DNA from: Oscillospiraceae bacterium
Lineage (GTDB): Bacteria > Bacillota > Clostridia > Oscillospirales > Oscillospiraceae
Direction of reading: 5' to 3'
Assembly: GCA_910575505.1 (NCBI GenBank)
Contig: CAJTFK010000025.1
Span: 1-56,764 of the forward strand
DNA: 56,764 bases
Below are positions 25,083 through 33,753 of this stretch, piece after piece (positions within the stretch are counted from its first letter, which is position 1; every line of letters starts with the position of its first letter). The position numbers and the translations under genes were made by a program. The notes below the pieces were generated by a model. The model was not told the DNA's origin and searched no databases. It worked only from the letters and a program-made list of their open reading frames with translations.

Positions 25083-25229
25083 TCAGCCCTCCTCCGGGCT
25101 CCATCCGTCCATGCCGCCGCTTAAATCGCTGTACGGGCAGTTCCTGCAGGCGATACGCACCGCCTCGATGTCCTCAATATCAGCAAGCTCTTTTGCGGAT
25201 GGGATTCTGAACCATTTTGAACATGCCGG
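25083..25229 (-). pseudogene. possible 3' fragment of a lost gene
   Basis: An open frame without a start codon reads CSKWFRIPSAKELADIEDIE, then AVRIACRNCPYSDLSGGMDG and WSPEEG. It looks protein-like (CRNCP) but I cannot name it. Its 5' side faces the three-hairpin repeat at 25269, as if the upstream part had been removed by that element. The 446-bp gap 24975-25420 holds only this fragment and the repeat. Confidence 0.35.
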
Positions 25230-25268
25230 TCAGACAGCTGAGTCTGTCATAACACAGGGGATATATTG

Positions 25269-25391
25269 CTTCCGAGCCGAAAGGCCGGAAGTAATAGTGC
25301 TATGTTTTACGGCTGCCGCCGTTTATGACGGCGGGCAAAACGGCTGAAATCAGATGTATGATTTCCGAATTTTAAATCCGGAAATCATAAC
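25269..25391. repeat. three-hairpin dispersed repeat, copy 2
   Basis: Same architecture as 10493-10597: it begins CTTCCGAGCCGAAAGGCCGG, then GTTTTACGGC...GGCAAAAC, then a terminal hairpin ATGATTTCCG/CGGAAATCAT with GAATTT/AAATTC. The middle hairpin is about 18 nt longer, carrying GCCGCCG/CGGCGGG. Confidence 0.75.
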
Positions 25392-25420
25392 CCATCCATA
25401 CGCGGGGCAATAAAAGCCTC

Positions 25421-25909
25421 TCAGCTCTGCAAAAACTCCCTGGTCTGGCGCAAAAACTCCTCCTGCCAGAAGGCAAAGCCCACGGAGTCAGGCCGCAGGG
25501 AGACAGCGGTCCGGTGGCCGCAGGGGGTATAGAGGTCCATCTGCTCGAAAATCTCCTCATTTTTATCCTCGCTGCCCCGTGTCAGCACATAGGAGGCGTT
25601 TCGCAGCTCCCTCCCGTGCTGCTTCAAAAAGCCCCGTACCACGCTGCTGCACCGGCCCGCCCAAACGGGGGTGCCGATGATAACCAGCCGGTAATCCGTC
25701 AGGGGAAACTTGGTCTGATATTTCACCGGGCGGGTGCTTTTGCGCATAGCGTCCAGGCCGCAGCGAATCCAGCCGCCCCAGCCGCTGCGGTCCACGCCGT
25801 CCCGCAGCTCCACCAGCTCGGCCCCCAGGACCCGGGCGATGTCCTCCATGGCCTTTTTTGTGCGGCCCGTCCGGGAATAGTACATGCAGAGCACATTATT
25901 CCATGCCAC
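25421..25909 (-). CDS. flavodoxin-family protein
   Basis: 162 aa. LCMYYSRTGRTKKAMEDIA at the N-terminus is the FMN-phosphate loop of flavodoxins, and LVIIGTPVWAGRCSSVVRGF is the second FMN-contact region. Likely an FMN-dependent electron carrier or reductase in the cytoplasm; no partner is encoded nearby. The start is a GTG at 25909 with AGGAG 10 nt upstream, because no in-frame ATG precedes the first strand. It follows a broken gene and a 21-bp tandem repeat on the same strand. Confidence 0.88.
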   Translation of the reverse strand: MAWNNVLCMYYSRTGRTKKAMEDIARVLGAELVELRDGVDRSGWGGWIRCGLDAMRKSTRPVKYQTKFPLTDYRLVIIGTPVWAGRCSSVVRGFLKQHGRELRNASYVLTRGSEDKNEEIFEQMDLYTPCGHRTAVSLRPDSVGFAFWQEEFLRQTREFLQS

Positions 25910-25925
25910 TTGTCATTCATCTCCT

Positions 25926-25988
25926 TTTTGTCGCGCATCTGTTCACTTTTGTCGCGCATCTGTTCACTTTTGTCGCGCATCTGTTCAC
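25926..25988. repeat. three perfect 21-bp tandem repeats
   Basis: Units at 25926-25946, 25947-25967 and 25968-25988 are identical (TTTTGTCGCGCATCTGTTCAC). They start at the stop of the preceding gene and end next to the flavodoxin ribosome site. On the minus strand one frame reads repeated MRDKSEQ, but no convincing gene uses it. Confidence 0.95.
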
Positions 25989-26400
25989 TCCGGGTCTTTT
26001 CTCCAGTCCATCCCCGGATACGGGGTTCCCCTGTAGATATACCACTCTACACAGTCCGCCGCCAGGGGCAGATCCTGTATCGTGTCGCGTTTCAAAATGT
26101 TATCCTGTCCTGCACGGACGGGCGCTTCCTCCTCCGAACCGTCATACTCCGGGTCGTGGCTCCTATAACGAGTCCACCGGACCCGGTTCCCCTCCAGCTG
26201 CTCTTCCCCTATCACCAGAAAGATACGCCCGTTCCCGCTGTCCATCTGCAAAAAAGAGGATTCCCCATCCGGGTCCGGCGCCAAGTACAAATGCTGGCAG
26301 GTCCCCCGGCAGATTTTTTCAGCAGCCGTTTCACAGCCGCCTCCGTGATCTCCCGCATCCCCTCCGCATACTGGATCCTGATGCCGGCTTCCAATGACAT
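25985..26400 (-). pseudogene. hypothetical gene with a 1-nt frameshift in a T6/A6 run
   Basis: From an ATG at 26400 (AAGGAGG 8 nt upstream) the frame reads MSLEAGIRIQYAEGMREITE and AAVKRLLKK. At the A6 run (plus-strand Ts 26314-26319) the sense switches frame: ICRGTCQHLYLAPDPDGESS continues to ...YRGTPYPGMDWRKDPE at 25985. One extra A restores a protein of about 137 aa. No family is recognised; the acidic second half with QMDSGNGRIFLVIGE resembles small immunity or SMI1-like proteins only in size. It lies 22 nt after the YdcF gene. Confidence 0.65.
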
Positions 26401-26422
26401 GCAGATGCCTCCTTCGGTCCCG

Positions 26423-27205
26423 TCAGTCAAACAGCGCCGTTTTCACCACGGCGAAGGCCTCCCGCAGATAGTAGTTTGCGGTAAGCCACCACCAGGGCAG
26501 CTCCGCCGGCACGTCGATCACCGTGCCGAAGCCCTGTTTCTGGGCAATCATATGGGCCCGGAAGCAGTGGAAATCATTGGTTACCACGGCAATCACCGCC
26601 GTCTCCGTGTCCAGGCCCTGTTCCTCCAGCAGCTCCTTGGAGTACCGAAAATTCTCCGCCGTGCTGGTGGAACGCTCCTCCAGCAGATACCGGGCGTTGG
26701 TCTCTTCGCTGTTGGTCCAGAGCGCCCGCCGCATGGCCTCGGCCTCGGAGATGTCCTCCCCCCTGCCCTGGCCCCCGGAGAGCACCACCGGAATATCCGG
26801 GTGCTTCTCCAGATAGGCCCTTGCCGCCTGAATGCGGGTCCACAGCGCCGCCGAGGGCGTTTCGCCGTTGACCCCGGCCCCCAGGACGATCACCGCGTTC
26901 ACGGGAAGGGCGGAGTTGTCCGCCTCGCCGTAGCGGAGCAGCAGGATTTCAATGGAAATCAGGCAGCTAAGGCCCAAAGCCAGTCCAAAGGAAAACACCC
27001 ACAGGCAGATTTTCCCGGCTTTGGACCCTTTGGCCCAGCGGCAGAGGAGCAGGCCCAAAATCCAAACCGCCGCCGTCCCCAGCAGAAGCCAGCCGGTGAA
27101 CCGCATTCCGTTGGGTATCACAATCAGCCCCAGCCCCAGCAGAACCAGCAGCCCGATTGCAAGATAACTCTTTCTAAACAATTTTAAACGCTCCACTCTC
27201 TTCAT
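26423..27205 (-). CDS. YdcF/SanA-family (DUF218) membrane protein
   Basis: 260 aa. Three N-terminal membrane segments (about 14-32, 36-54, 68-90) precede a DUF218 domain: AVIVLGAGVNGETPSAALWT, then VVLSGGQGRGEDISEAEAM and ENFRYSKELLEEQ with a late VTNDFHCFRAHMIA. Family members (YdcF, SanA, ElyC) act in envelope metabolism; the reaction is unknown. The ribosome site is weak (GATGGG). It heads a run with the broken hypothetical and the flavodoxin. Confidence 0.92.
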   Translation of the reverse strand: MKRVERLKLFRKSYLAIGLLVLLGLGLIVIPNGMRFTGWLLLGTAAVWILGLLLCRWAKGSKAGKICLWVFSFGLALGLSCLISIEILLLRYGEADNSALPVNAVIVLGAGVNGETPSAALWTRIQAARAYLEKHPDIPVVLSGGQGRGEDISEAEAMRRALWTNSEETNARYLLEERSTSTAENFRYSKELLEEQGLDTETAVIAVVTNDFHCFRAHMIAQKQGFGTVIDVPAELPWWWLTANYYLREAFAVVKTALFD

Positions 27206-27269
27206 ATCCCATCAACGGTGCGGCGCAGAGGCCGCCCCCTGCACGGTTCTCTCTACTCCTCTCAACTTT

Positions 27270-29168
27270 CTACTCACCGGCTTCCTCGCTGAGCCGCTCC
27301 CACTTCTCATACAGGGCATCCAGCGCCGCCTGAGCGGCCTCCCGCTCCTCCGTTAGGGCCGTCAGCCGCTCGTAGTCACAGGCGGCGGCCTCCATGTCCG
27401 CCTCCAGGGCGGCGATTGTCTCCTCCGCTTTGGCAATCTCCCGCTCACAGATGGTCAGCTGCCGCTTGGCGTTCTGCTGGGCCCGGTTGCCCCGGACGGG
27501 GCGCTCAGCCTTTTCTCGCTTTTCAGGCTTTGGAGGCTCCGGCTTTACCGCCTCCTCCTGGACCTTCAGCTGCCGGTACTGGGCAAAGCCGCAGGGATAG
27601 TCGGTGACAGTTCCCTCCGCCAGCTCCCAGATCCGGGTGGCAAAGCGGTTGATGAAGTAACGGTCGTGGCTGACAAACAGCAGGGTGCCGTCATAGCTCT
27701 CCACCGCCTCCTCAATCCATTCCCGGGAAGCGATGTCCAGGTGGTTGGTGGGCTCGTCCAGAATCAGGAAGTTGATTTCGTCGTCCATCAGCATACACAG
27801 CCGCAGCCGGCTCTGCTCGCCCCCGGAGAGAACGGACACGGGCTTGAAGACGTCCTCTCCCCGGAAGTCGTAAGCCGCCAGCCGGTTCCGGGCGCTCTGG
27901 GCCGACAGGCCCCGCCTGGCCGCCATCATGTTCTCCACCAGATTCCAGTCCGGATGGTCAAAGTGAATGATCTGTGGCAGGTAGGCCGTCCGGGTCTGGG
28001 GACCGGTTTTGATGCGGCCCTCATCGGGGTGCAGCTCCCCCACAATCATTTTAATCAGCGTGGATTTCCCGGTGCCGTTGTCTCCGATGAGGGCGATGCG
28101 TTCGCCTCCCTCCACCTTCAAGGTGATGCCGTCAAACAGACGCTTCTCTCCGTAGGCCTTGGCAATATTCCGGATGCCCAGCACCTCGTCCCCGTGGAAC
28201 TCGGCGGTGGAGAAGCGGGCGTCCATTTTCCGCGCCCTGGTGGGCTTGGCGGTGGTGCGCATCCGCTCAATGCGCCGTTCCATGGAAATGGCCCGGCGGT
28301 AAGTCTTGTCCATGCCCATGAAGGCCCAGACCCGCAGCTGCTCCGCCGCCTTCTCCAGCTGCTGGATTTTGGCCTGCTCCTTCTCATACTGCTTCATGCG
28401 CTCCTGATAGCGGCGCTCTTTTTCCACGGCATAGAAGCTGTAATTGCCGCTGTAAAACTCCGCCTTCCCGTTCTCGATCTCGATGATCCGGGTTACCACC
28501 CGGTCCAGGAAATAGCGGTCGTGGGAGATGGCGACGACCGTGCCCCGGAAGCCCCGGATATACTCCTCCAGCCACTCGGTGGCGTGAAGGTCCAGATGGT
28601 TGGTGGGCTCGTCCAGCAGCAGGATGTCCGTGTCCTCCAGAATGAGGCGGCCCAGGTTCACCCGGGTCTTCTCGCCGCCGGAAAGACTGTCGAACAGCTG
28701 GGCGCGCATCTCCGGCGTGATGGACAGGCCATTGGCGATTTTGTTCACCGCCACCTCGGTGTCGTAGCCGCCGAAGATCTCGAACCGCTCGCTGAGGGCC
28801 CCGTACCGGCGCAGAAGGGCGGGATCCGTCTCCCCTGCCGACATGCGGTCTTCCAGGTCCTTCATCTCCTCCGCCAGTCGCTCCAGACGCCGGAAGGCGG
28901 AGCGAAGAACGTCCTCCACCGTGTATCCCGCCGGGTAGACGGGAATCTGGGAGATGAGGCCCAGCCGCCGGCCCTGGCCTATGACCACGGCGCCCTCGTC
29001 GCAGTCCAGCTCTCCGGTGAGGATTTTAAACAGGGTAGTCTTGCCGGCGCCGTTGCGGCCCAGCAGACCCACCCGCTCCCCCTGGTCAATCTGAAAGGTC
29101 AGGCCGTCCAAAACGTTGCGGCCCACCTCGAAGGACTTGACAAGGGACTGAATTTGTATCTCAATCAT
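27270..29168 (-). CDS. ABC-F family ATPase
   Basis: 632 aa soluble protein with two ABC domains and no membrane segments, typical of ABC-F translation factors that bind the ribosomal E site. Walker A: GLLGRNGAGKTTLF and ALIGDNGTGKSTLI; signatures: LSGGEKTRVNLGRL and LSGGEQSRLRLCML; Walker B: ILLLDEPTNHLD and FLILDEPTNHLD. The linker between the domains is Arg/Lys-rich. A C-terminal coiled coil (about 560-632) follows a charged hinge, as in Uup/YdiF-type members. Antibiotic protection is possible but cannot be told from sequence. It is downstream of murF, separated by repeat copy C. Confidence 0.95.
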   Translation of the reverse strand: MIEIQIQSLVKSFEVGRNVLDGLTFQIDQGERVGLLGRNGAGKTTLFKILTGELDCDEGAVVIGQGRRLGLISQIPVYPAGYTVEDVLRSAFRRLERLAEEMKDLEDRMSAGETDPALLRRYGALSERFEIFGGYDTEVAVNKIANGLSITPEMRAQLFDSLSGGEKTRVNLGRLILEDTDILLLDEPTNHLDLHATEWLEEYIRGFRGTVVAISHDRYFLDRVVTRIIEIENGKAEFYSGNYSFYAVEKERRYQERMKQYEKEQAKIQQLEKAAEQLRVWAFMGMDKTYRRAISMERRIERMRTTAKPTRARKMDARFSTAEFHGDEVLGIRNIAKAYGEKRLFDGITLKVEGGERIALIGDNGTGKSTLIKMIVGELHPDEGRIKTGPQTRTAYLPQIIHFDHPDWNLVENMMAARRGLSAQSARNRLAAYDFRGEDVFKPVSVLSGGEQSRLRLCMLMDDEINFLILDEPTNHLDIASREWIEEAVESYDGTLLFVSHDRYFINRFATRIWELAEGTVTDYPCGFAQYRQLKVQEEAVKPEPPKPEKREKAERPVRGNRAQQNAKRQLTICEREIAKAEETIAALEADMEAAACDYERLTALTEEREAAQAALDALYEKWERLSEEAGE

Positions 29169-29182
29169 AGCTCATACATCTT

Positions 29183-29345
29183 AGAACCTGTATTCATAGC
29201 CGGGGGATGCCGGATGGGCGAGGATCTTTCTCGTCAGACAAGGAGATTTTCCGCAGCAATCCTGACGTACGGCAAGGGAAACCAACGCAGTATGGTGGGA
29301 AAAAGACCGGCCAGACGGTGTGCAGCGGTTGTGAATACAGGTTCT
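29183..29345 (+). repeat. dispersed inverted-repeat element, copy C (best preserved)
   Basis: Perfect outer ends AGAACCTGTATTCA and TGAATACAGGTTCT, extending with two mismatches to 20 bp. TTA is found at both outer junctions, which could be a target duplication. 163 bp, no ORF. It lies between murF and the ABC-F gene. Confidence 0.88.
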
Positions 29346-29384
29346 TATTATCCTAATTTTTGTTATGGCGCTCCCGGGCGCGCC

Positions 29385-30764
29385 TCATTCAAAGTCCCCC
29401 CGCAGCTGCTCCGACAGCTGATCGAAGCGCATGGCGTGAGAGGCCTTCACCAGCATGGCGGTGTTGGGCTTCAGCTGCCGCCGGAGCTCCGGAAGGGCCT
29501 CCTCCTTGGTGGCGAAGTGGAGGGCCGCGCCGCCGCTCTGGACGGCTCCGTCGGCGATCTTCGCCGCCCTGGGCCCGATGGCCGCCACCAGATCGATGCC
29601 CAGCATGGCCGCCAGGGCTCCCATGTTGTAGTGGGCCCGCTCCGACAGGCCCCCCAGCTCTCCCACGTCCCCCAGGACGGCAATCCGCTGGTCGCATTCG
29701 GTCTTGGCCAGAATCTCCAGCGCCGCCGCCACGGACTGGGGATTGGCGTTGTAGCAGTCGTCCAGAATCACCCTTCGGTCCGGCAGGCGCACCACCCGCA
29801 TCCGGGCCCCGGGAGAGCGGTAATTCCCCACGCCCCGGACGATCTCCTCCCGGCTGAGACCCAGGGCCTCCCCCACCGCCACGGCGATGGATGCGGAATA
29901 CGCCATGTGCTCGCCGGGAGCGGGAATGGTCAGGCAGTAGCGGTCCCGCTCCGTCGTCACGGTGCAGGAAATGCCCTCAATGCCGTGGTCGGCGGTTTCG
30001 GTGACCCGGGCCTGACAGTGCCCGGACCGACCGCAGCGAACGGTGGGAAACGGCACATCCACCGTGTCCAGCAGGCCGTCGTCCCCGTTGAGAATCACCA
30101 GGCCGTCCGGCTTCAGGCTCTGAAAAATTTCACATTTGGCCTTCAGAATGCCCTCCCGGCTGCCCAGGAATTCGATGTGGGCGTCTCCGATGTTGGTGAT
30201 TACCGCAATATCCGGGCGGACCATGGCCCCCAGGTAGGCGATCTCGCCAAAGTGATTCATACCGGTCTCAATCACCGCTGCCTGATGCTCCGGGGCGAGG
30301 CCCAGCAGCGTCAGCGGCGTGCCGATGTCGTTGTTATAGTTCTCCGGGGTTTTCCAGACCCGGAGCTTCGCCTCCAGAACGGCGGCGATCATCTCCTTGG
30401 TGGTGGTCTTCCCCACGCTGCCGGTAATCTGGACCACCGGAATATGGAACCGGTCCCGATAGGCGGCGGCCAGGTCCCGCAGGGCCAGCCGGGTATCCGG
30501 CACCTGAATGTAAAACCGGTCCCCCCGCAGGGTCTGCGGCGTTTTTTCCCGGGCGCAGAAGCAGCCCGCCGCGCCCTTTTGAAGGGCCTCCTCAATGAAA
30601 TCATGCCCGTCGAACCGCTCCCCCACCCAGGGGACAAACAGACAGCCCGGGGTCAGCTTCCGGCTGTCGGTGCAGACCTCTGTCACGGCAGGCGCTCCCT
30701 CCCGGGGATTCAGCCATGTGCCGCCCACAGCGGAGACAATTTCGCCAACAGTCATCGACCGCAT
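29385..30764 (-). CDS. murF: UDP-MurNAc-tripeptide--D-Ala-D-Ala ligase
   Basis: 459 aa cytoplasmic Mur ligase adding the D-Ala-D-Ala dipeptide to the peptidoglycan precursor. ATP loop VVQITGSVGKTTTKEMIAAV (about 108), NYNNDIGTPLTLLGL, HIEFLGSREGILKAKCEIFQ and ILDDCYNANPQSVAAALEIL are diagnostic. GAGGAGG lies 9 nt before the ATG. It is 67 nt downstream of ddl, which makes its substrate, with a GCGCCC/GGGGCGC hairpin in the gap. Confidence 0.97.
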   Translation of the reverse strand: MRSMTVGEIVSAVGGTWLNPREGAPAVTEVCTDSRKLTPGCLFVPWVGERFDGHDFIEEALQKGAAGCFCAREKTPQTLRGDRFYIQVPDTRLALRDLAAAYRDRFHIPVVQITGSVGKTTTKEMIAAVLEAKLRVWKTPENYNNDIGTPLTLLGLAPEHQAAVIETGMNHFGEIAYLGAMVRPDIAVITNIGDAHIEFLGSREGILKAKCEIFQSLKPDGLVILNGDDGLLDTVDVPFPTVRCGRSGHCQARVTETADHGIEGISCTVTTERDRYCLTIPAPGEHMAYSASIAVAVGEALGLSREEIVRGVGNYRSPGARMRVVRLPDRRVILDDCYNANPQSVAAALEILAKTECDQRIAVLGDVGELGGLSERAHYNMGALAAMLGIDLVAAIGPRAAKIADGAVQSGGAALHFATKEEALPELRRQLKPNTAMLVKASHAMRFDQLSEQLRGDFE

Positions 30765-30831
30765 CTCAATGAACCTCCTCGTGTTCCTTCTCCCGCGCCC
30801 TCCGGCGGGGGCGCTTTCCTGTATATGTAGG

Positions 30832-31890
30832 TCAGTCTCTTCTCCTGATGTCCAGGGACAGCCGGACGATTTCGTCGCACAGCTCCCCGTAGCTCATACC
30901 CGCCGCCGCGGCCTCCTGGGGCACGAAGCTGGTGGGCGTCATGCCCGGCAGGGAGTTGACCTCCAGGCACCAGAGTTTCCCGTCCCCGTCCAGAATCATG
31001 TCCGTCCGGGAGTACACCGAAAGGCCCAGGGCCCTGTGGGTCTTCAGGGCCAGCGCTCCGGCGGCGGCGGCCTCCGCCTCCGTCAGGTCCGCCGGGCAGG
31101 TCTCCGCCGCGCCGCCCTTCTGGTACTTGGCGGCATAGTCGAAATCCTTCACGGCGGGCACGGTCTCCACCGCCGGCAGGGCCCGGTCTCCCAGCACCGC
31201 CACCGTCAGCTCCCGGCCTATAATCCGCCGCTCCCACAGCACTTCCCCGCCGAAGCGGCGCACCTCCAGAAGGGCGGTCCGCATCTCCTCCCGGGTCTCC
31301 GGCAGGAAGACCCCCAGGGAGGACCCGCCGGTGGTGCATTTGATGACGCCGCAGGGCAGCTCCCGGGCCAGACGCTCCGCATCCTCCGGGGCGTACCGCA
31401 GCAGCTGCCAGGGCGGCGTGGGGATGCCGCAGGCGTCCATCATCCGTTTGGAAACCGCCTTATCCATGGCGATGCCCGAGGCCAGATACCCCGACCCGGT
31501 ATAGGGCACCCCCAGCAGCTCCAGGGCCGCCTGGATGCGGCCGTCCTCGCCGTCCTGGCCGTGAAGGCCCAGGAAAACGATGTCCGCCAGCTGGCACAGC
31601 TCCAGCACATGGGGGCCGAAGACCCGGGGGCTCTGGTCCTGCCGGCTCCGCCGGACGGCCTCCAGATCCGGGGCCGTGGTCTCGATTTTCGCGTCGGGGC
31701 ACAGGCCGTCCTCCGCATCAAAGAGGGCGGACAGGTCCCCCGGCGGGTTCTCGATTCCTAAAAACAGGTCCAGAAAAACGGCCCGGTGTCCCCGCTCCCG
31801 CAGAGCCCGGCAAATCCCGGTCCCCGTCACCAGGGACACAGCCCGTTCCGTGGAGAGCCCTCCCGCCAGCACAACAATCTTCAAATTCAT
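30832..31890 (-). CDS. ddl: D-alanine--D-alanine ligase
   Basis: 352 aa ATP-grasp ligase. VVLAGGLSTERAVSLVTG is the N-terminal motif, GLHGQDGEDGRIQAALELLG the D-Ala site, and DYAAKYQKGG the omega loop, which keeps the Tyr/Lys-Tyr arrangement of ordinary dipeptide ligases rather than the D-lactate type. EVNSLPGMTPTSFVPQ closes the site. Two ATGs are adjacent (31893, 31890); the second is better spaced from GAAGGG. A minus-strand TATAAT (31924-31929) with TTGTGC 15 bp upstream is a possible promoter. Confidence 0.96.
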   Translation of the reverse strand: MNLKIVVLAGGLSTERAVSLVTGTGICRALRERGHRAVFLDLFLGIENPPGDLSALFDAEDGLCPDAKIETTAPDLEAVRRSRQDQSPRVFGPHVLELCQLADIVFLGLHGQDGEDGRIQAALELLGVPYTGSGYLASGIAMDKAVSKRMMDACGIPTPPWQLLRYAPEDAERLARELPCGVIKCTTGGSSLGVFLPETREEMRTALLEVRRFGGEVLWERRIIGRELTVAVLGDRALPAVETVPAVKDFDYAAKYQKGGAAETCPADLTEAEAAAAGALALKTHRALGLSVYSRTDMILDGDGKLWCLEVNSLPGMTPTSFVPQEAAAAGMSYGELCDEIVRLSLDIRRRD

Positions 31891-32001
31891 CATCTTCCCT
31901 TCGCCGGTATCATACCATATTTTATTATAATCTGCTATAGTTTAGCACAACCGCATTCGGAATACAACCGCAAAAACCGCCTGTTTTGACGAAGCTCGAC
32001 C

Positions 32002-32030
32002 TTGCGCCCGTGAAAAACCTGTGGTATTCT
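32002..32030 (+). promoter_or_regulatory. promoter of the 113-aa hypothetical gene
   Basis: -35 TTGCGC (32002-32007), 17-bp spacer, -10 TATTCT (32025-32030) with an extended TG one base before it. Confidence 0.55.
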
Positions 32031-32050
32031 GCTGAAAAAGGGGGGATTCC

Positions 32051-32392
32051 ATGACCAGCAAAGGATATATCCCGGGCGCGGAAGCAATCTGGCGGCAGCT
32101 TCCCCAGGGCTGGCAGGGCTGCTGGCTCTACTTTGACACCATTCTGAACATTCAGGTCCGCCGGGTCTCGGACTTCTGGGAAACACCCCGGTATGATGGC
32201 GTTCTACTGATCTGCGACGACTCCAAGACCTTTCATATCCGTCTGACGATGAAGAACATCACAGAGAATCTGCCTCTGAACCGCAAGCTCTCCGGCCTGG
32301 ACATCGAGGATGCCTCTTATACCCGGGGCTACGAACCCACAGTCCGCTACCGCATCACAGATTTTGAGGACCCGTCCTTTGCGATTTTCTGA
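32051..32392 (+). CDS. hypothetical protein
   Basis: 113 aa soluble protein, MTSKGYIPGAEAIWRQLPQG to ITDFEDPSFAIF. No family is recognised; beta-rich with an acidic tail. GGGGGG lies about 6 nt before the ATG, and a promoter and strong terminator frame it as a single-gene unit. It lies divergently from ddl. Confidence 0.75.
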   Translation: MTSKGYIPGAEAIWRQLPQGWQGCWLYFDTILNIQVRRVSDFWETPRYDGVLLICDDSKTFHIRLTMKNITENLPLNRKLSGLDIEDASYTRGYEPTVRYRITDFEDPSFAIF

Positions 32393-32463
32393 CAGGACCT
32401 GTTCGCCGAGCTGGTCTCGCCGCCGCTGCCAGAAACCTCCCGGCAGACCTGAGGCCTCCGGCA

Positions 32464-32503
32464 AGCGGAGCCCGCCGGTTCTCCGGCGGGCCCCGCTTTT
32501 TTT
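32464..32503 (+). terminator. terminator of the 113-aa hypothetical gene
   Basis: AGCGG and GCCCGCCGG pair with CCGGCGGGC and CCGCT, each arm with one bulged base, and are followed by seven Ts. Confidence 0.88.
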
Positions 32504-32570
32504 GCGCGCCGCTTTTTTCTGTGCGCTGCTTCTTTCTGTGCATTGCTTTTTCCGCTTCAGGCGGAGAGGG

Positions 32571-33545
32571 TCAGCGCTCCTTCTCCGTTCCCTCCAGCAG
32601 TGTCCCGGCGGCGGTGAGCATCCGGGCGGCATCCGCCCGGGTGACAGGCTGGGTCATGGTCTGGCTGCCGAAGCTGCCGGCGGCCAGGACGCTGACTGCC
32701 TCCATGTTCCCCACCGCCTGAGCCGCCCAGGAGGGCGCCGCCTCCCGGTCCGCATACCACACGTCCAGATCCACATCCCCCAGGTCCAGCACCCGGTTGA
32801 GGATGGTGGCGGCCTCGTTGAAGGTAATGGTCTCCCCGCCCCGGAAGGCCGCGCCCTCGGCGGTGGAGCTGCCCTGAATCACGCCGTCCGCCACACCGGC
32901 GGCGGCGTAGGCCTTGGCCCAGGTGGGAATGGTGCTGTCGTCACAGAACCCGGTCATGGTGACCTCCGTCACCTCCCGGCCCGCCGTCTCCAGAGCCATG
33001 GCCAGGAATTCCTCCCGGCTCACCCTTTGATCCGGCTGGAAGTAATACTGATTTCCGATTCTGCCGCCGGTGAACACGCCGGTTTCCGCCAGACGCTGAG
33101 CGGCCCAGGCAGTTTCAGGATCGCCGGCGGTGTCGGCATAGGACACGCCGGAACGGGTCTTTTCGATCTTCACCGTGACTTTGGCGGGGGCGGAGCTGTG
33201 GCCCTCGCTGTCTACAGCGGTGTAGGTGAAGCTGTCGCTTCCGGTGATGCCCTCGTCCGGGGTGTAGGTGAAGGTATCCCCCTCAATGACCACCACGCCC
33301 TTCCGGGGCTCCGCCGCCAGGGCGAAGGTCATCTCGTCCCCCTCCGGGTCCTCTGCCCGGAACTGGCCCTGGCCGGGGACGTCCTTGTAGGTTCTGATAT
33401 CCAGATCCTCCGCCTGGGGTGCGCCGGGGTCCGGCTCCTCTGTCTTTTTGCCGAAGAACAGCGCCGAGGCGCTGCCCGTCAGCAGCGCCGCCGCCAGAGC
33501 CAGCACGGCGGCGCTTTTCAGGAACCTTGAAGCATGTGTTTTCAA
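32571..33545 (-). CDS. secreted protein with cadherin-like and SLH domains
   Basis: 324 aa. A TTG start at 33545 is chosen because GGAGG lies 8 nt upstream and a signal peptide follows at once (LKTHASRFLKSAAVLALAAA, cleavage near ASA). Residues about 45-115 form a cadherin-like/Ig module (AEDPEGDEMTF, GDTFTYTPDEGITGSDSFTY, then AVDSEGHSS). Residues about 130-305 hold SLH repeats (WAAQRLAETGVFTGG, RVSREEFLAMALETA, WAKAYAAAGVADGV, ETITFNEAATILNRVL, QPVTRADAARMLTA). Likely attached to the cell wall as an adhesive or structural surface protein. It is next to another SLH gene. Confidence 0.87.
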   Translation of the reverse strand: MKTHASRFLKSAAVLALAAALLTGSASALFFGKKTEEPDPGAPQAEDLDIRTYKDVPGQGQFRAEDPEGDEMTFALAAEPRKGVVVIEGDTFTYTPDEGITGSDSFTYTAVDSEGHSSAPAKVTVKIEKTRSGVSYADTAGDPETAWAAQRLAETGVFTGGRIGNQYYFQPDQRVSREEFLAMALETAGREVTEVTMTGFCDDSTIPTWAKAYAAAGVADGVIQGSSTAEGAAFRGGETITFNEAATILNRVLDLGDVDLDVWYADREAAPSWAAQAVGNMEAVSVLAAGSFGSQTMTQPVTRADAARMLTAAGTLLEGTEKER

Positions 33546-33713
33546 AACGCAGTCCTCCTGTATGAATTGGTACAGGCGTAGTGTTTTCCTATTTTGTGAA
33601 ATTATGCGGGGCGGGAGGCAGGCGCTGAGCGCTTCGGTCCTTGGGCCTTTTGGGGCCCCGGCACACGAGCCGCTTTGCCGGAAACCGGGGCGTTGACGTG
33701 TGAATAAAGGAAC

Positions 33714-33743
33714 CCCAGCCCTGACCATCTGGTCAGGGCTGGG
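33714..33743 (-). terminator. hairpin terminator after the SLH-peptidase gene
   Basis: CCCAGCCCTGACC (33714-33726) pairs perfectly with GGTCAGGGCTGGG (33731-33743). It lies 10 bp past the stop of the minus-strand gene at 33754. The T-tail is modest. Confidence 0.75.
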
Positions 33744-33753
33744 CTCTTTCGAA

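Noticed and set aside
25926..25988. CRISPR array
   Set aside because: The three 21-bp units are directly adjacent with no spacers and no cas genes occur in the window.
27666..30830. 1054-codon open frame antisense to murF and the ABC-F gene
   Set aside because: It is a shadow of GC-rich codon usage: it is rich in Gly/His/Gln/Val runs, has no domain, and lies wholly opposite two certain genes.
33546..33713. Cyclic-di-GMP riboswitch upstream of the SLH gene
   Set aside because: Such switches often precede surface-protein genes, but the conserved aptamer core and tetraloop-receptor bases are not found.
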